This document shows positions 44,704 through 53,919 of a stretch of DNA of 64,000 bases, piece after piece. The stretch is from an uncultured Draconibacterium sp. (GTDB lineage Bacteria > Bacteroidota > Bacteroidia > Bacteroidales > Prolixibacteraceae), in contig NZ_CAJXTC010000017.1 of assembly GCF_913060805.1 (NCBI RefSeq), positions 1 through 64,000 on the forward strand. The letters are read 5' to 3'. The notes beneath the pieces were generated by a model. That model was given only the letters and a program-made list of their open reading frames with translations. It was not told the DNA's origin and searched no databases. How positions within the stretch are numbered: position 1 is the stretch's first letter; each line of letters starts with the position of its first letter. Position numbers and translations under genes: made by a program.

Positions 44704-47420
44704 TAAAACCTAAAATTATATGTTAATGAAGGTACCGGAATACCGATTACCGACAGTTTAAATAAAGAATAGCGGGTCCAGTGATTGCTCTCGCCCGGAA
44801 CTGTTTTTTTGTAATATACCGAATACGGGTTGTTTCGTCCGTACAAGTTGTAAACCGATAGGGTCCAGCTACCTTTCCACATGCGCTTTTTCCGAAGGTT
44901 TTCATCGAAAGTTATCGAAACATCTAAACGATGATACGATGGCATCCGGTACTTATTTCGGTCTGAATAATAGACCAGATCTTCTCCGGCAAATTCGTAT
45001 TTAATTTCGGGTAAGGTTGTAGGTCGCCCCGAAGCAAGCACAAAATTACTTGAGAAACGCCAACGGCGGCTGATATGATAAGTGGCTGTAAGCGAAAAAT
45101 CGTGAGGTTTATCGTAAATCGACGGGTAATAATCGCCGGTCCACAGGTTTTCCTCATCAAACTCGCTGGTATTTTTTCGCATTGTACGTGAATACACGTA
45201 GCTGGCATAACCGGTTAAACGTCCAAAGTTTTTCCGGGCGCTCAACTCAATTCCGTATGAATAACCTTTAGTCGGGACAAGTGCCGTTTCAACATGATCG
45301 TTCATAATCAGCCGGGCACCATTTTTATATTCTATTAAATTCTGAAGATTTTTATAATACACCTCTGCCGAAAGATCGACATCAGAGAACAACGAGTTGT
45401 TTTCAAGCCCCACTGCCACCTGATCGGAAATGAGTGGTTTTAAATGGTAATCGGCAGCTTTCCAGGTCTCGGCCGGCGAGATTACCGCATTATTACTTAG
45501 CTGAAAAATATTTTGTCGTGTTCGCTGGTAACTGAATTTCAGCGAAGTGTTCATGTCAAGATCGTAGTTCAACGCCAGCCTTGGCTCAATTCCACTATAA
45601 GTTGCCGAAGCCTCGTTTTTGCCAAACTGCAGCGAGTCGACAACCGTTCCCGGCGTCTTGGGCTGGTCCTCGTCGTACAGATAAACAACCGGCGTACCGA
45701 TATTGCTGTAATGGTTGTAACGCAAACCGGCCACAATCGAAAAGTTTGGCAAGATTTGGAATTCGTCGCTTATATACACCGACCAATCCAGCGTTTTCTC
45801 CTTCGCCAATTTTCGCCCGATAATTACGGTAGTATCATGTCGCGGAATAATTTCACCGGGACTGATTTCGTTGTAAACTGCTTTAAAACCGGCTTCTGCG
45901 TTATGCCTTTCGTTCGGATGCCATTTAAAATTATACCCCGTCGAACTGTACTGCAACTGGTTATCGAGATAATAAGCTTCGTAAGGTTTATCGTCGGCCA
46001 AATCGGTAAGTCGGTAATCATAACGACTATAGGCCGCATCCAACTCGCCGTAAAATTTCTCACCAAAACGGTTGTTGAGTTTTAGGTTACCCAGCAAGTT
46101 ACCATACTCCGTAATCGATTGTGAACTAGTACTAAACTCATCGAAACTGGTATAAGCCATTACACTTAATTTGTTGTGCTGATTGAACTTATACGTCAAT
46201 TTCCCCGAAACATCGTAAAAATGAGTAACGCCTTCGTTTAAGTCGAGATTCGGAATTTCTTTTAATAACCAGTCGGTATACGAACTACGTCCACCAATGG
46301 CAGCAGTAAGTTTTTTATTTTTTGTTAAGGGCCCGTCAAGTGCAAGGCGCGAATTTATAATTCCAATTCCACCATAAACTCGCATGGTTTCGTCGTTTCC
46401 TTCTTTAAAATCGACCTCCATTACCGAAGCCACCCGCTCACCATAACGTGCCGGCATTCCACCTTTAAAAAGTCGCACATTCTCCACAACATCGGGATTA
46501 ATGAGCGACATAAAACCAAAAAGGTGCGATGAATTAAATACCGGGCTACCATTTACCAGAATAAGGTTTTGGTCAGTGTTTCCACCACGCACATTAAAAC
46601 CCGACGACAACTCGCTAACGGTTTGTACACCCGCCAAAATTGTTAGTCCTTTTAACACATCAACCTCACCCATTAACGCAGGCAATTGTTGAATTTCTTT
46701 TCCGCTCATTTGCACCATACTCATCTGCGCACGCGGCACATCGGCGTCCGATCCCAAAATGGTAACCTCATCAATGTTGTGCGATTCTTCAAACAGACGA
46801 AAATCTGCAGCACCATCTTCAATCATTCGGATGTCAATTGTAGATCCTTCAAAACCTATATAGGTGATCGTTAATTTTAAATCGCCGGTAGGCAGATCCA
46901 TTTCGAAATTTCCGCTCGCATCGGATGTGGTACCCTTTTGAAGTTTATTTGAATAAACCACGGCACCAACCAGCGGTGATCCGTCTTTTCCATCGAGCAC
47001 CCGCCCCTTTAGTTTTGCTGTTTTGCATCGTCCTAAATTCATCGGGTCGCCAACCACCAATGTCTGACTGTAATCATCAAACTTCGATCGCGTATCTGCC
47101 GACCTTCTGAAAACCACAATTCCGTCATTCTGAAAGAAATCATAGGTCAGTTCCGAATCATAAAATACATTATTTAGCGCCTGTAATAAAGGAGTGTCTT
47201 CAAATTGATTGGAGATAGTATAATTTTCAATCCAGGAGTCTTTGTAATAAACCCGTAAGTTATAATTGGTCTCCAAGTCATTCAAAAATTGCTCAAGCAG
47301 CTGATTCTGGTATGAACCGCTTATTTTCACCTCTTCAATTTGCTGGGCATACAAAACAGTATTACTCCCCAACAAAAGAGATAAAAACAGGAGCATATAA
47401 TTAATAAAAGATTTTTTCAA
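44703..47420 (-). CDS. TonB-dependent receptor with STN-like and carboxypeptidase-regulatory N-terminal domains
   Basis: 905 residues, signal peptide ending LGSNTVLYAQQ. Residues about 30-105 resemble an STN domain (NQLLEQFLNDLETNYNLRVY). Residues about 135-215 are a CarboxypepD_reg-like domain (LKGRVLDGKDGSPLVGAVVY). The plug follows (GFNVRGGNTDQNLILVNGSP, then NPDVVENVRLFKGGMPARYG), then a ~600-residue 22-strand-type barrel ending SVIGIPVPSLTYNFRF. It imports a substrate through the outer membrane powered by TonB. Substrate unknown. First gene of the operon; its one-base stop/start overlap with DUF4249 shows tight coupling. STN domains often couple to FecI/FecR signalling, but no sigma/FecR pair is adjacent. 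Confidence 0.93.
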   Translation of the reverse strand: MKKSFINYMLLFLSLLLGSNTVLYAQQIEEVKISGSYQNQLLEQFLNDLETNYNLRVYYKDSWIENYTISNQFEDTPLLQALNNVFYDSELTYDFFQNDGIVVFRRSADTRSKFDDYSQTLVVGDPMNLGRCKTAKLKGRVLDGKDGSPLVGAVVYSNKLQKGTTSDASGNFEMDLPTGDLKLTITYIGFEGSTIDIRMIEDGAADFRLFEESHNIDEVTILGSDADVPRAQMSMVQMSGKEIQQLPALMGEVDVLKGLTILAGVQTVSELSSGFNVRGGNTDQNLILVNGSPVFNSSHLFGFMSLINPDVVENVRLFKGGMPARYGERVASVMEVDFKEGNDETMRVYGGIGIINSRLALDGPLTKNKKLTAAIGGRSSYTDWLLKEIPNLDLNEGVTHFYDVSGKLTYKFNQHNKLSVMAYTSFDEFSTSSQSITEYGNLLGNLKLNNRFGEKFYGELDAAYSRYDYRLTDLADDKPYEAYYLDNQLQYSSTGYNFKWHPNERHNAEAGFKAVYNEISPGEIIPRHDTTVIIGRKLAKEKTLDWSVYISDEFQILPNFSIVAGLRYNHYSNIGTPVVYLYDEDQPKTPGTVVDSLQFGKNEASATYSGIEPRLALNYDLDMNTSLKFSYQRTRQNIFQLSNNAVISPAETWKAADYHLKPLISDQVAVGLENNSLFSDVDLSAEVYYKNLQNLIEYKNGARLIMNDHVETALVPTKGYSYGIELSARKNFGRLTGYASYVYSRTMRKNTSEFDEENLWTGDYYPSIYDKPHDFSLTATYHISRRWRFSSNFVLASGRPTTLPEIKYEFAGEDLVYYSDRNKYRMPSYHRLDVSITFDENLRKKRMWKGSWTLSVYNLYGRNNPYSVYYKKTVPGESNHWTRYSLFKLSVIGIPVPSLTYNFRF

Positions 47421-47644
47421 TTTTTTGAACCTTGGTTTAGAAATTGTTTGACTTTGATTTTATTCGCAGGTTTAATTTCGACACAATTTAAAACAAATTG
47501 TTAAACAAACACAACAAACAATAACACTCTTTTAGCCAAGCATGACTTTTGTTAGCATTTTTGTTTGAAAATGTCTGATTTTTTTTCAATCTTTCGAAAC
47601 CAATAAACCAATTACCCTTCTTTATATTTAACAATAGTATTAAA

Positions 47645-50191
47645 ATGAAGCGATCTATTACAACTCTTTCAATTTTATTTTTTGTAATTTTTTCACAAGC
47701 ACAGGAAAAACTGTCGTACTTTTTACCTGACGACGTTAGTTATAATACCGAAATCCCAACACCTGAAGAGTTTTTCGGGCAAGAAGTTGGAGAATGGAAC
47801 CTTACACACGATCAGGTTTTGTATTACATGAAAGAAATTGCGCGAAGTTCCAATCGCGCTATTATGTATGAGTATGCCCGATCATGGGAGAACAGGCCGC
47901 TTGTTCATTTGGTATTTACTTCTGAACAAAACCACAGTAAGCTAGATGAATTAAAACGACTTCACAATGATTATTCCGATCCGGATAAAGAAATTTCAAT
48001 GGAAGGAGTGCCAGTTGTGGTAAATCTCGGTTATGGAGTTCACGGAAACGAATCGAGTGCCACAAACTCTTCAGTGCTCTCAGCTTATTATCTTGCTGCA
48101 GCAGAAGGTGCCAAAATCGACGAGCTGCTCGATAAAACAATTGTTATTGTTGATCCGTGTTTAAATCCGGATGGTTTTAACCGGCACAGCACATGGGCAA
48201 ACATGCATCAAAGCTATGCGGCTAACGGCGATAACAATTCGCGCCAGTTTAGCGAAGTTTGGCCCGGAGGAAGAACCAACCATTACTGGTTCGATATAAA
48301 CCGCGATTATTTACTGTTGGTACATCCTGAAAGTAAAGGGCGGGTGGAAAAGTTTCACGAGTGGAAACCGAATATTGTTACCGATCATCACGAAATGGGT
48401 CCTAACTCTACTTTCTTTTTTCAGCCGGGAGTTCCCAGTCGGAACAATCCTTTAACACCGGAAAGAAACTACGAGCTTACACATGAAATAGCACAATATC
48501 ATGCTAAATTTCTAGATGCCATCGGTTCTACCTATTTTTCTGAAGAACAGTATGACGACTACTATTATGGAAAAGGCTCATCGTACCCGGATGTTAATGC
48601 CAGCATTGGTATTTTGTTCGAACAAGCCCGGTTTCAAGGCCGCGTTCGCCAAACAGACAATGGATTGAGAAAACTGGCTTTTGGTATCAGAAACCAATTC
48701 ACCACAACTTTGTCTACTTTGGAAGCAGCTGTATCTATGCACGACAAACTGCTTCAGATGCAAAAAGAATTTTATCAGTCGGCCTTTGAAGTGGCCGATA
48801 ACTACCCGACAAAAGCTTATGTTTTTGGCAGCGAATACGACAAGGTTAAAACCCAGATGTTTATCGATTTCCTGAATCAACACCAAATTGAAGTGTATAA
48901 AAACACCAGTGATTTAACGGCTGACGAAATTACATTTAAGGCCGGCACCAGTTATATTGTGCCAACAAAACAAAAACAGGTAAGGCTTATTGAATCGATA
49001 TTTGAAGACATTCACAGTTTCACCGACACAACCTTTTATGATGTATCAACATGGACATTTACACATGCTTATGATATTCCGGTTGCCGGTCTGCAATCGC
49101 TAAAAAGTGTTTCAGCCAGTGAAGAGCCGGTTGAAGCCCAAAAACTTACCGGAAAAGTTATTGGAGCGAAAAGCGGAGTGGGATACATTTTCAGATGGAA
49201 TGAATACAATGTTCCGGAAGTACTTTACAAATTACAAACGGCAGGTCTAATTACCAAAGTAGCTACCGAAAAATTCTCGTTTGAACTTGATGGTTCCAAT
49301 GAAGATTTCAGTTATGGAACGATATTTATTCCTGCCAGCGGCCAGCGCTTATCACCGGATGCACTTTACCGCTTTATTCAGCAAATTGCCACGTCAACAG
49401 GAATTGATTTTTATGCACTTTCAACCGGGCTTTCACCCACTGGAATTGACATGGGTAGTGGTAGTTTTGCTCACCTTACAAAACCCAACATGCTGATGTT
49501 TGTAGGCGGCAGCGCCAGCTCCAGTGAGTCCGGCGAAATTTGGCACCTGTTCGATCAACGCTATCATATTCCAATCACATTAGCAGATATGGACAAAAGA
49601 AGCAGTATTAATCTGGCACCATACAACAACATTATATTGACAGGATCGCTAAGAGAATGGAACTCAAACGACATAAACAAACTGAAAACCTGGGTAAAAA
49701 ACGGTGGCAACCTGATTGTTTGTAAAGATGCAGCCGTTTGGGCCGCTAAAAATGAATTTGGCAACATCACTTTCAAAAAACCGGTAGCATCCGACACAAC
49801 ACGCTACCTCACCTATGCCGAGCGAAGTAAAGAACGTAGCCTGAACTACATCAGCGGTGCAATTTTCGAATCAGAAATAGACATCACACACCCACTTTGT
49901 TACGGCTATTCTGATGATAAACTGGCCATTTTCAAAAACGACATTACAGTTGCCAATTCGCTGGAAAAGAAATATGCTGAACCGGTAAAATTCAGCGAAC
50001 AACCGTACCTAAGCGGATGGGTTTCGGACGACAACATAAACCGCCTCAAAGGAGCCCCGATAGTTTCAGTTCAAAATATTGGAAGAGGTAAACTGATCAG
50101 TTATCTCGATGATATGAGTTTTAGAGGAACATGGCTGGGCACCAATAAACTATTCTCCAATTCAGTATTTTTCGGAGGCATCATCCGCTAA
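47645..50191 (+). CDS. Secreted M14-family zinc carboxypeptidase
   Basis: 848 residues, signal peptide ending FVIFSQAQ. The M14 domain (about 60-350) shows zinc ligands in NLGYGVHGNESSATNSSVLS (H-x-x-E), the conserved IVDPCLNPDGFNRHSTWAN, DINRDYLLLVHPE, a third zinc His in IVTDHHEMGPNST, and likely catalytic Glu in ASIGILFEQARFQG. The C-terminal ~300 residues contain a class I glutamine-amidotransferase-like or DUF4350-like segment (NNIILTGSLREWNSNDINKL, then WVKNGGNLIVCKDAAVWAA). This build is common in large Bacteroidota M14 enzymes. It removes C-terminal residues from peptides, probably in the periplasm. Divergent from the TonB operon. Confidence 0.92.
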   Translation: MKRSITTLSILFFVIFSQAQEKLSYFLPDDVSYNTEIPTPEEFFGQEVGEWNLTHDQVLYYMKEIARSSNRAIMYEYARSWENRPLVHLVFTSEQNHSKLDELKRLHNDYSDPDKEISMEGVPVVVNLGYGVHGNESSATNSSVLSAYYLAAAEGAKIDELLDKTIVIVDPCLNPDGFNRHSTWANMHQSYAANGDNNSRQFSEVWPGGRTNHYWFDINRDYLLLVHPESKGRVEKFHEWKPNIVTDHHEMGPNSTFFFQPGVPSRNNPLTPERNYELTHEIAQYHAKFLDAIGSTYFSEEQYDDYYYGKGSSYPDVNASIGILFEQARFQGRVRQTDNGLRKLAFGIRNQFTTTLSTLEAAVSMHDKLLQMQKEFYQSAFEVADNYPTKAYVFGSEYDKVKTQMFIDFLNQHQIEVYKNTSDLTADEITFKAGTSYIVPTKQKQVRLIESIFEDIHSFTDTTFYDVSTWTFTHAYDIPVAGLQSLKSVSASEEPVEAQKLTGKVIGAKSGVGYIFRWNEYNVPEVLYKLQTAGLITKVATEKFSFELDGSNEDFSYGTIFIPASGQRLSPDALYRFIQQIATSTGIDFYALSTGLSPTGIDMGSGSFAHLTKPNMLMFVGGSASSSESGEIWHLFDQRYHIPITLADMDKRSSINLAPYNNIILTGSLREWNSNDINKLKTWVKNGGNLIVCKDAAVWAAKNEFGNITFKKPVASDTTRYLTYAERSKERSLNYISGAIFESEIDITHPLCYGYSDDKLAIFKNDITVANSLEKKYAEPVKFSEQPYLSGWVSDDNINRLKGAPIVSVQNIGRGKLISYLDDMSFRGTWLGTNKLFSNSVFFGGIIR

Positions 50192-50214
50192 TTGCCCAAT
50201 TGAATCACCAAAAA

Positions 50215-50268
50215 CCTTAAATCGCATGAAAGGAAACCATTGAGGGATTACCTTTTAGCGATTTAAGG
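50215..50268. terminator. Stem-loop after the M14 peptidase gene
   Basis: CCTTAAATCGC (50215-50225) pairs perfectly with GCGATTTAAGG (50258-50268), with inner AAAGG/CCTTT pairing in the 32-nt loop. It is 24 bases after the M14 stop. No strong T run follows on the plus strand, so it may be an RNA 3'-end structure rather than a classical terminator. Confidence 0.55.
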
Positions 50269-50430
50269 AATATATATGTAGAAGGACGTATTAACATTTT
50301 TATATAGGCAAACTATCAGGCACCACCCAAAGTGGAGCTTTGATAATTTATTAGTGTTACGACACGCAGAAGTCGGTATCAATATCAGTTGGTTCTATCG
50401 CTTATTGATAACATTTTAAATTGAAACGAT

Positions 50431-50802
50431 ATGGAAGCACTGGCAAAAATCATTCACAAAACCCCTGCATCATACCTACCAACTGCTTTTCCTGCGCATT
50501 ACTACGGAATGCCCAACGGAAGAATTTACATTGTTTTTTCACGTTTTTACGATTTAGCTATCGGGCAATCGGGCATAGAGTTTGTCTTTGCCGAACATGG
50601 CGATTTTTCGTACAACTACGAAACCGGCGAAATAATTCCGGCGCAAAACGCACCAAGGAGATTACAGGTGTTTTCGGAAGAGGTTGATCATCCGAACCTG
50701 AAGATCAATATCTTCACCACAAATCGCAACCTGCAATCGTACGGTCAGGCACATGCCTTTTTAAACGCTGAAGCACTGCGAATGTGTGCCGTTCCTGCCT
50801 AA
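50431..50802 (+). CDS. Small protein of unknown function
   Basis: 123 residues, no signal or membrane segment. It reads as alternating beta strands (NGRIYIVFSRFYDLAIGQSG, then FVFAEHGDFSYNYETGEIIP) with a C-terminal helix (YGQAHAFLNAEALRMCAVPA). I do not recognise a family. Codon use is like that of neighbours, and the gene has its own AT-rich upstream region. It lies between a peptidase and PEP carboxylase with no obvious link to either. Confidence 0.6.
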   Translation: MEALAKIIHKTPASYLPTAFPAHYYGMPNGRIYIVFSRFYDLAIGQSGIEFVFAEHGDFSYNYETGEIIPAQNAPRRLQVFSEEVDHPNLKINIFTTNRNLQSYGQAHAFLNAEALRMCAVPA

Positions 50803-50860
50803 AAATTCGTTGAAGAAAGTACGGCAGCTGTTTGCTTTCCCTAAATTCCTTTTCATCTGT

Positions 50861-50878
50861 AGCAAAATCGATTTTGCT
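50861..50878. repeat. Perfect 18-bp palindrome upstream of ppc
   Basis: AGCAAAATCGATTTTGCT is a perfect palindrome with a ClaI-like centre. TCTGTAGCAAAAT resembles TCTGCAGCAAAAT at 13978, part of the long palindrome, so it may be a small relative of that repeat. It lies 210 bases before the ppc start. Function is unknown. Confidence 0.6.
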
Positions 50879-51087
50879 GCAAGTCATTATCTCGTTTTAG
50901 TCCAAAGTCTTTCAACTCCTTGTCTCTATCCCCCAAGTGCAATCTACCCAATCACATCACACTCAATTTCAAATAATTGACAGCTCTACAAATTAAATTA
51001 CACCAACTTTTTTGGTCGCAAAAAAATTATGATGAGAAACTTTTTTCGTTTAAATTGTTATGGTTTATAAATAAAAACTATAGCACG

Positions 51088-53850
51088 ATGTCGAATCTGC
51101 AGATTTTGATCCAGGAACTTGGAAAACCTTATTCTGATCTCAAATTTCTTTTAACCTGTTTCCGCGAAGTACTCATTGAAAATGGCGAGGAAGAAGTGGC
51201 TGCCGTCATGCCATGGATCGGTGACGAAAACACACAGAATGCCGGACATTTTTCGCAAAAGCATTTTAATATGTATTCGGTTTGTTTTCAGCTGTTAAAC
51301 CTGGCCGAAACAAACGGAGCGGTGCAACAACGCCGAAAAACGGAAGAAGGCAATTCGCTGCTTGCAACAAACGGATTGTGGGCTAACAGCATAAATCTGT
51401 TAAAAGAAAAAGGAATTGCAGAGGATAAAATTCTCGAATCGCTTGACAATATTTCCATACAGCCGGTTTTAACTGCGCACCCCACCGAGGCCAAACGTCC
51501 GGTAATTCTGAAAAAATACCGCGAGCTCTACCTGCTTTTGGTTAAGCGAGAAAACTCGATGTACAACTCGTACGAATTGCAGGAAAACCGCGAAGAAATG
51601 AAACGTGTCATTTCATCAATTTGGCACATCGACGAGTTTTACATGGAAAAACCAACAGTGGAAAACGAACTGGATAATGCCATTCACTATTTTGTAAATG
51701 TGTTCCCAGAAGTGGTTCCCCTGTTAAACCGCCGGCTTGTTCAGGCCTGGGAATTTTCAGGTTTCGATTCCACCGCACTAATCAATAACAACAATTTTCC
51801 GCGATTAAAATTTGGCACCTGGATTGGTGGCGACCGCGACGGACATCCGCTTGTTACTGCCGAAGTAACTAAAAAAGCATTGCATAAACTTCGCTTAAAC
51901 GCGTTTATCACAGTTAAAAATGAGCTGAACAGACTGGCAGACGACCTGAGTTTTTATTTCGAAATATCGGAACTTCCGGAGTTTATGGTTAACCGTTTTA
52001 AAGAACTGGTGGCCGAAACGGGTAACAAAACGAAATCGATTATTTCGGCATCGAAAAACGAAGCGTTTAAACTTATTGTGCAGCTTTTTATTAATAAACT
52101 GCCACTAAATATCGGGCAGAAACAGTCGTTTGAATTGGATGATGCTAAAGGCACCTACGACAACTCAAAACAATTGATCGAAGATCTGGAGCTGCTAAAA
52201 AGCGCCTTACTAGAGGCCAATTATAACGACATCGCCAACCAGTCGGTTAACCGGTCCATCTTTTTTATCAAAACCTTTGGGTTTCATCTTGCCGAACTCG
52301 ACATCAGGCAGAACAGTCGCTATTACCATTTGGCGCTGCAACAACTGGTTCAAAAATCTGATCCATTTAACGTAAAAGATACCGAATGGACAGAAGAATC
52401 TAAAAAGGCATTTCTGGAAAAGGAACTGCACTCGGCGCGGCCGTTTACCCACGATTACAGCCAGCTGGATACCGAATCGAAAAACACGATCGAATGTTTC
52501 CAGTTACTCAACAATCATATCTCGAAATATGCGCACTACTCCATCGGTTCGCTAATTATTAGCATGACCCAAAGTGCGAGTGATTTACTGACGGTTTACA
52601 TTCTTGCACGCGAAGCCGGTCTTACGCTTTTTCAGGAAACGATGATCATTAAACTGCATGTTGTTCCCCTTTTCGAAACCATTCAGGATTTGATCGACAG
52701 TCCGGCTATTTTAGAGGAATATTTTAGTTATCCGGAGGTACAGAACAGCTTGGAATACCAACGTAAGGCGCAAAACCTTCCTGTAAAAACACAGGAGATT
52801 ATGATCGGTTACAGCGACAGCAACAAAGACGGAGGAATTCTGGCCAGTGCGTGGTTTTTGTACAAGGCTCAAAAAGAGATTACTGAAGTGGGCAGAAAAT
52901 ACGGCATCGATATTAAGTTTTTCCACGGAAAAGGTGGTTCTATAAGTCGCGGTGCCGGTCCAATTCACTGGTTTTTGCGTTCGCTGCCACACGGCACACT
53001 TTCGGGCAACTTTAAAATTACCGAGCAAGGCGAGAGCATTGAAAAGAAATTTGCCAATAAAATTAATGCCGTTTACAACCTCGAGTTAATGATGTCGGGG
53101 AATGCGCTAAACACGCTGCTGCACAAAACGCCCGAAGAAGATGGCGACGATATCGCCGAAATTATGGAATTTATGGGGCAGGAAAGTTTCAATACTTACA
53201 CCGAACTGCTTCAAAATCCACATTTCCTTGATTTTTACCAGGAGGCCACACCAATCGATGTGATTGAGCACAGCAAAATTGGTTCGCGTCCGGCACGACG
53301 TACCGGCAAAAGAAGTTTCTCCGACCTCCGGGCAATTCCGTGGGTATTTAGTTGGGGACAATCGCGCTACCACATTACCAGCTGGTACGGCGTTGGATCG
53401 ACGCTCGAAAAAATGAAAAAAGAATGCCCCGACAAATACGATAAACTAAAAAAACTGATTCCTAAAAACCAGTTTATACGATATGTTTTAACTAATGTCG
53501 ACACCAGTTTGGCCAGTACCGACAAAGACATTATGCAGCTTTACGGTGGCCTGGTAAAAAATACTGAGACACGTTCCGAGGTTTTAAATCTCTTGCTGAA
53601 AGAGTTTGAAAAAACGCAGCAAATTATGAATGAATTGCTGGGACGCCCTATGAAAGAACGGCGTAAAAGTCATTATTTCTCCACGCAATTACGTGCCGAA
53701 GCGCTTATTACGCTGCACAATTACCAGGTGCATTACATTAACAAATGGCGTGAACTACAAGATGCCGATGCCGACGAGAACAAAGATATCCTCAACCAAT
53801 TGTTGCTTTCGGTAAATGCCATTGCCAACGCGATGGGAACCACCGGCTAA
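51088..53850 (+). CDS. ppc: Phosphoenolpyruvate carboxylase
   Basis: 920 residues from ATG at 51088 (MSNLQILIQEL); the track start uses an upstream TTG. Carboxylates PEP with bicarbonate to oxaloacetate, an anaplerotic step. The catalytic His is in LTAHPTEAKRP (about residue 131). Other landmarks are FGTWIGGDRDGHPLVT, MIGYSDSNKDGG, FHGKGGSISRGAGP and KIGSRPARRTG. The usual FHGRGG glycine loop has Lys for Arg, and the typical C-terminal QNTG reads GTTG here (see findings). Otherwise complete. The gene stands alone. Confidence 0.96.
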   Translation: MSNLQILIQELGKPYSDLKFLLTCFREVLIENGEEEVAAVMPWIGDENTQNAGHFSQKHFNMYSVCFQLLNLAETNGAVQQRRKTEEGNSLLATNGLWANSINLLKEKGIAEDKILESLDNISIQPVLTAHPTEAKRPVILKKYRELYLLLVKRENSMYNSYELQENREEMKRVISSIWHIDEFYMEKPTVENELDNAIHYFVNVFPEVVPLLNRRLVQAWEFSGFDSTALINNNNFPRLKFGTWIGGDRDGHPLVTAEVTKKALHKLRLNAFITVKNELNRLADDLSFYFEISELPEFMVNRFKELVAETGNKTKSIISASKNEAFKLIVQLFINKLPLNIGQKQSFELDDAKGTYDNSKQLIEDLELLKSALLEANYNDIANQSVNRSIFFIKTFGFHLAELDIRQNSRYYHLALQQLVQKSDPFNVKDTEWTEESKKAFLEKELHSARPFTHDYSQLDTESKNTIECFQLLNNHISKYAHYSIGSLIISMTQSASDLLTVYILAREAGLTLFQETMIIKLHVVPLFETIQDLIDSPAILEEYFSYPEVQNSLEYQRKAQNLPVKTQEIMIGYSDSNKDGGILASAWFLYKAQKEITEVGRKYGIDIKFFHGKGGSISRGAGPIHWFLRSLPHGTLSGNFKITEQGESIEKKFANKINAVYNLELMMSGNALNTLLHKTPEEDGDDIAEIMEFMGQESFNTYTELLQNPHFLDFYQEATPIDVIEHSKIGSRPARRTGKRSFSDLRAIPWVFSWGQSRYHITSWYGVGSTLEKMKKECPDKYDKLKKLIPKNQFIRYVLTNVDTSLASTDKDIMQLYGGLVKNTETRSEVLNLLLKEFEKTQQIMNELLGRPMKERRKSHYFSTQLRAEALITLHNYQVHYINKWRELQDADADENKDILNQLLLSVNAIANAMGTTG

Positions 53851-53919
53851 TTTTTCATTCACAAAAAAACTGTAATTAAAAACGAAAAACGTTACCTATT
53901 TCAGATATAAAATAAAACG

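Noticed and set aside
45513-46085. 190-residue plus-strand ORF inside the TonB receptor gene
   Set aside because: Antisense shadow of the receptor, no independent support.
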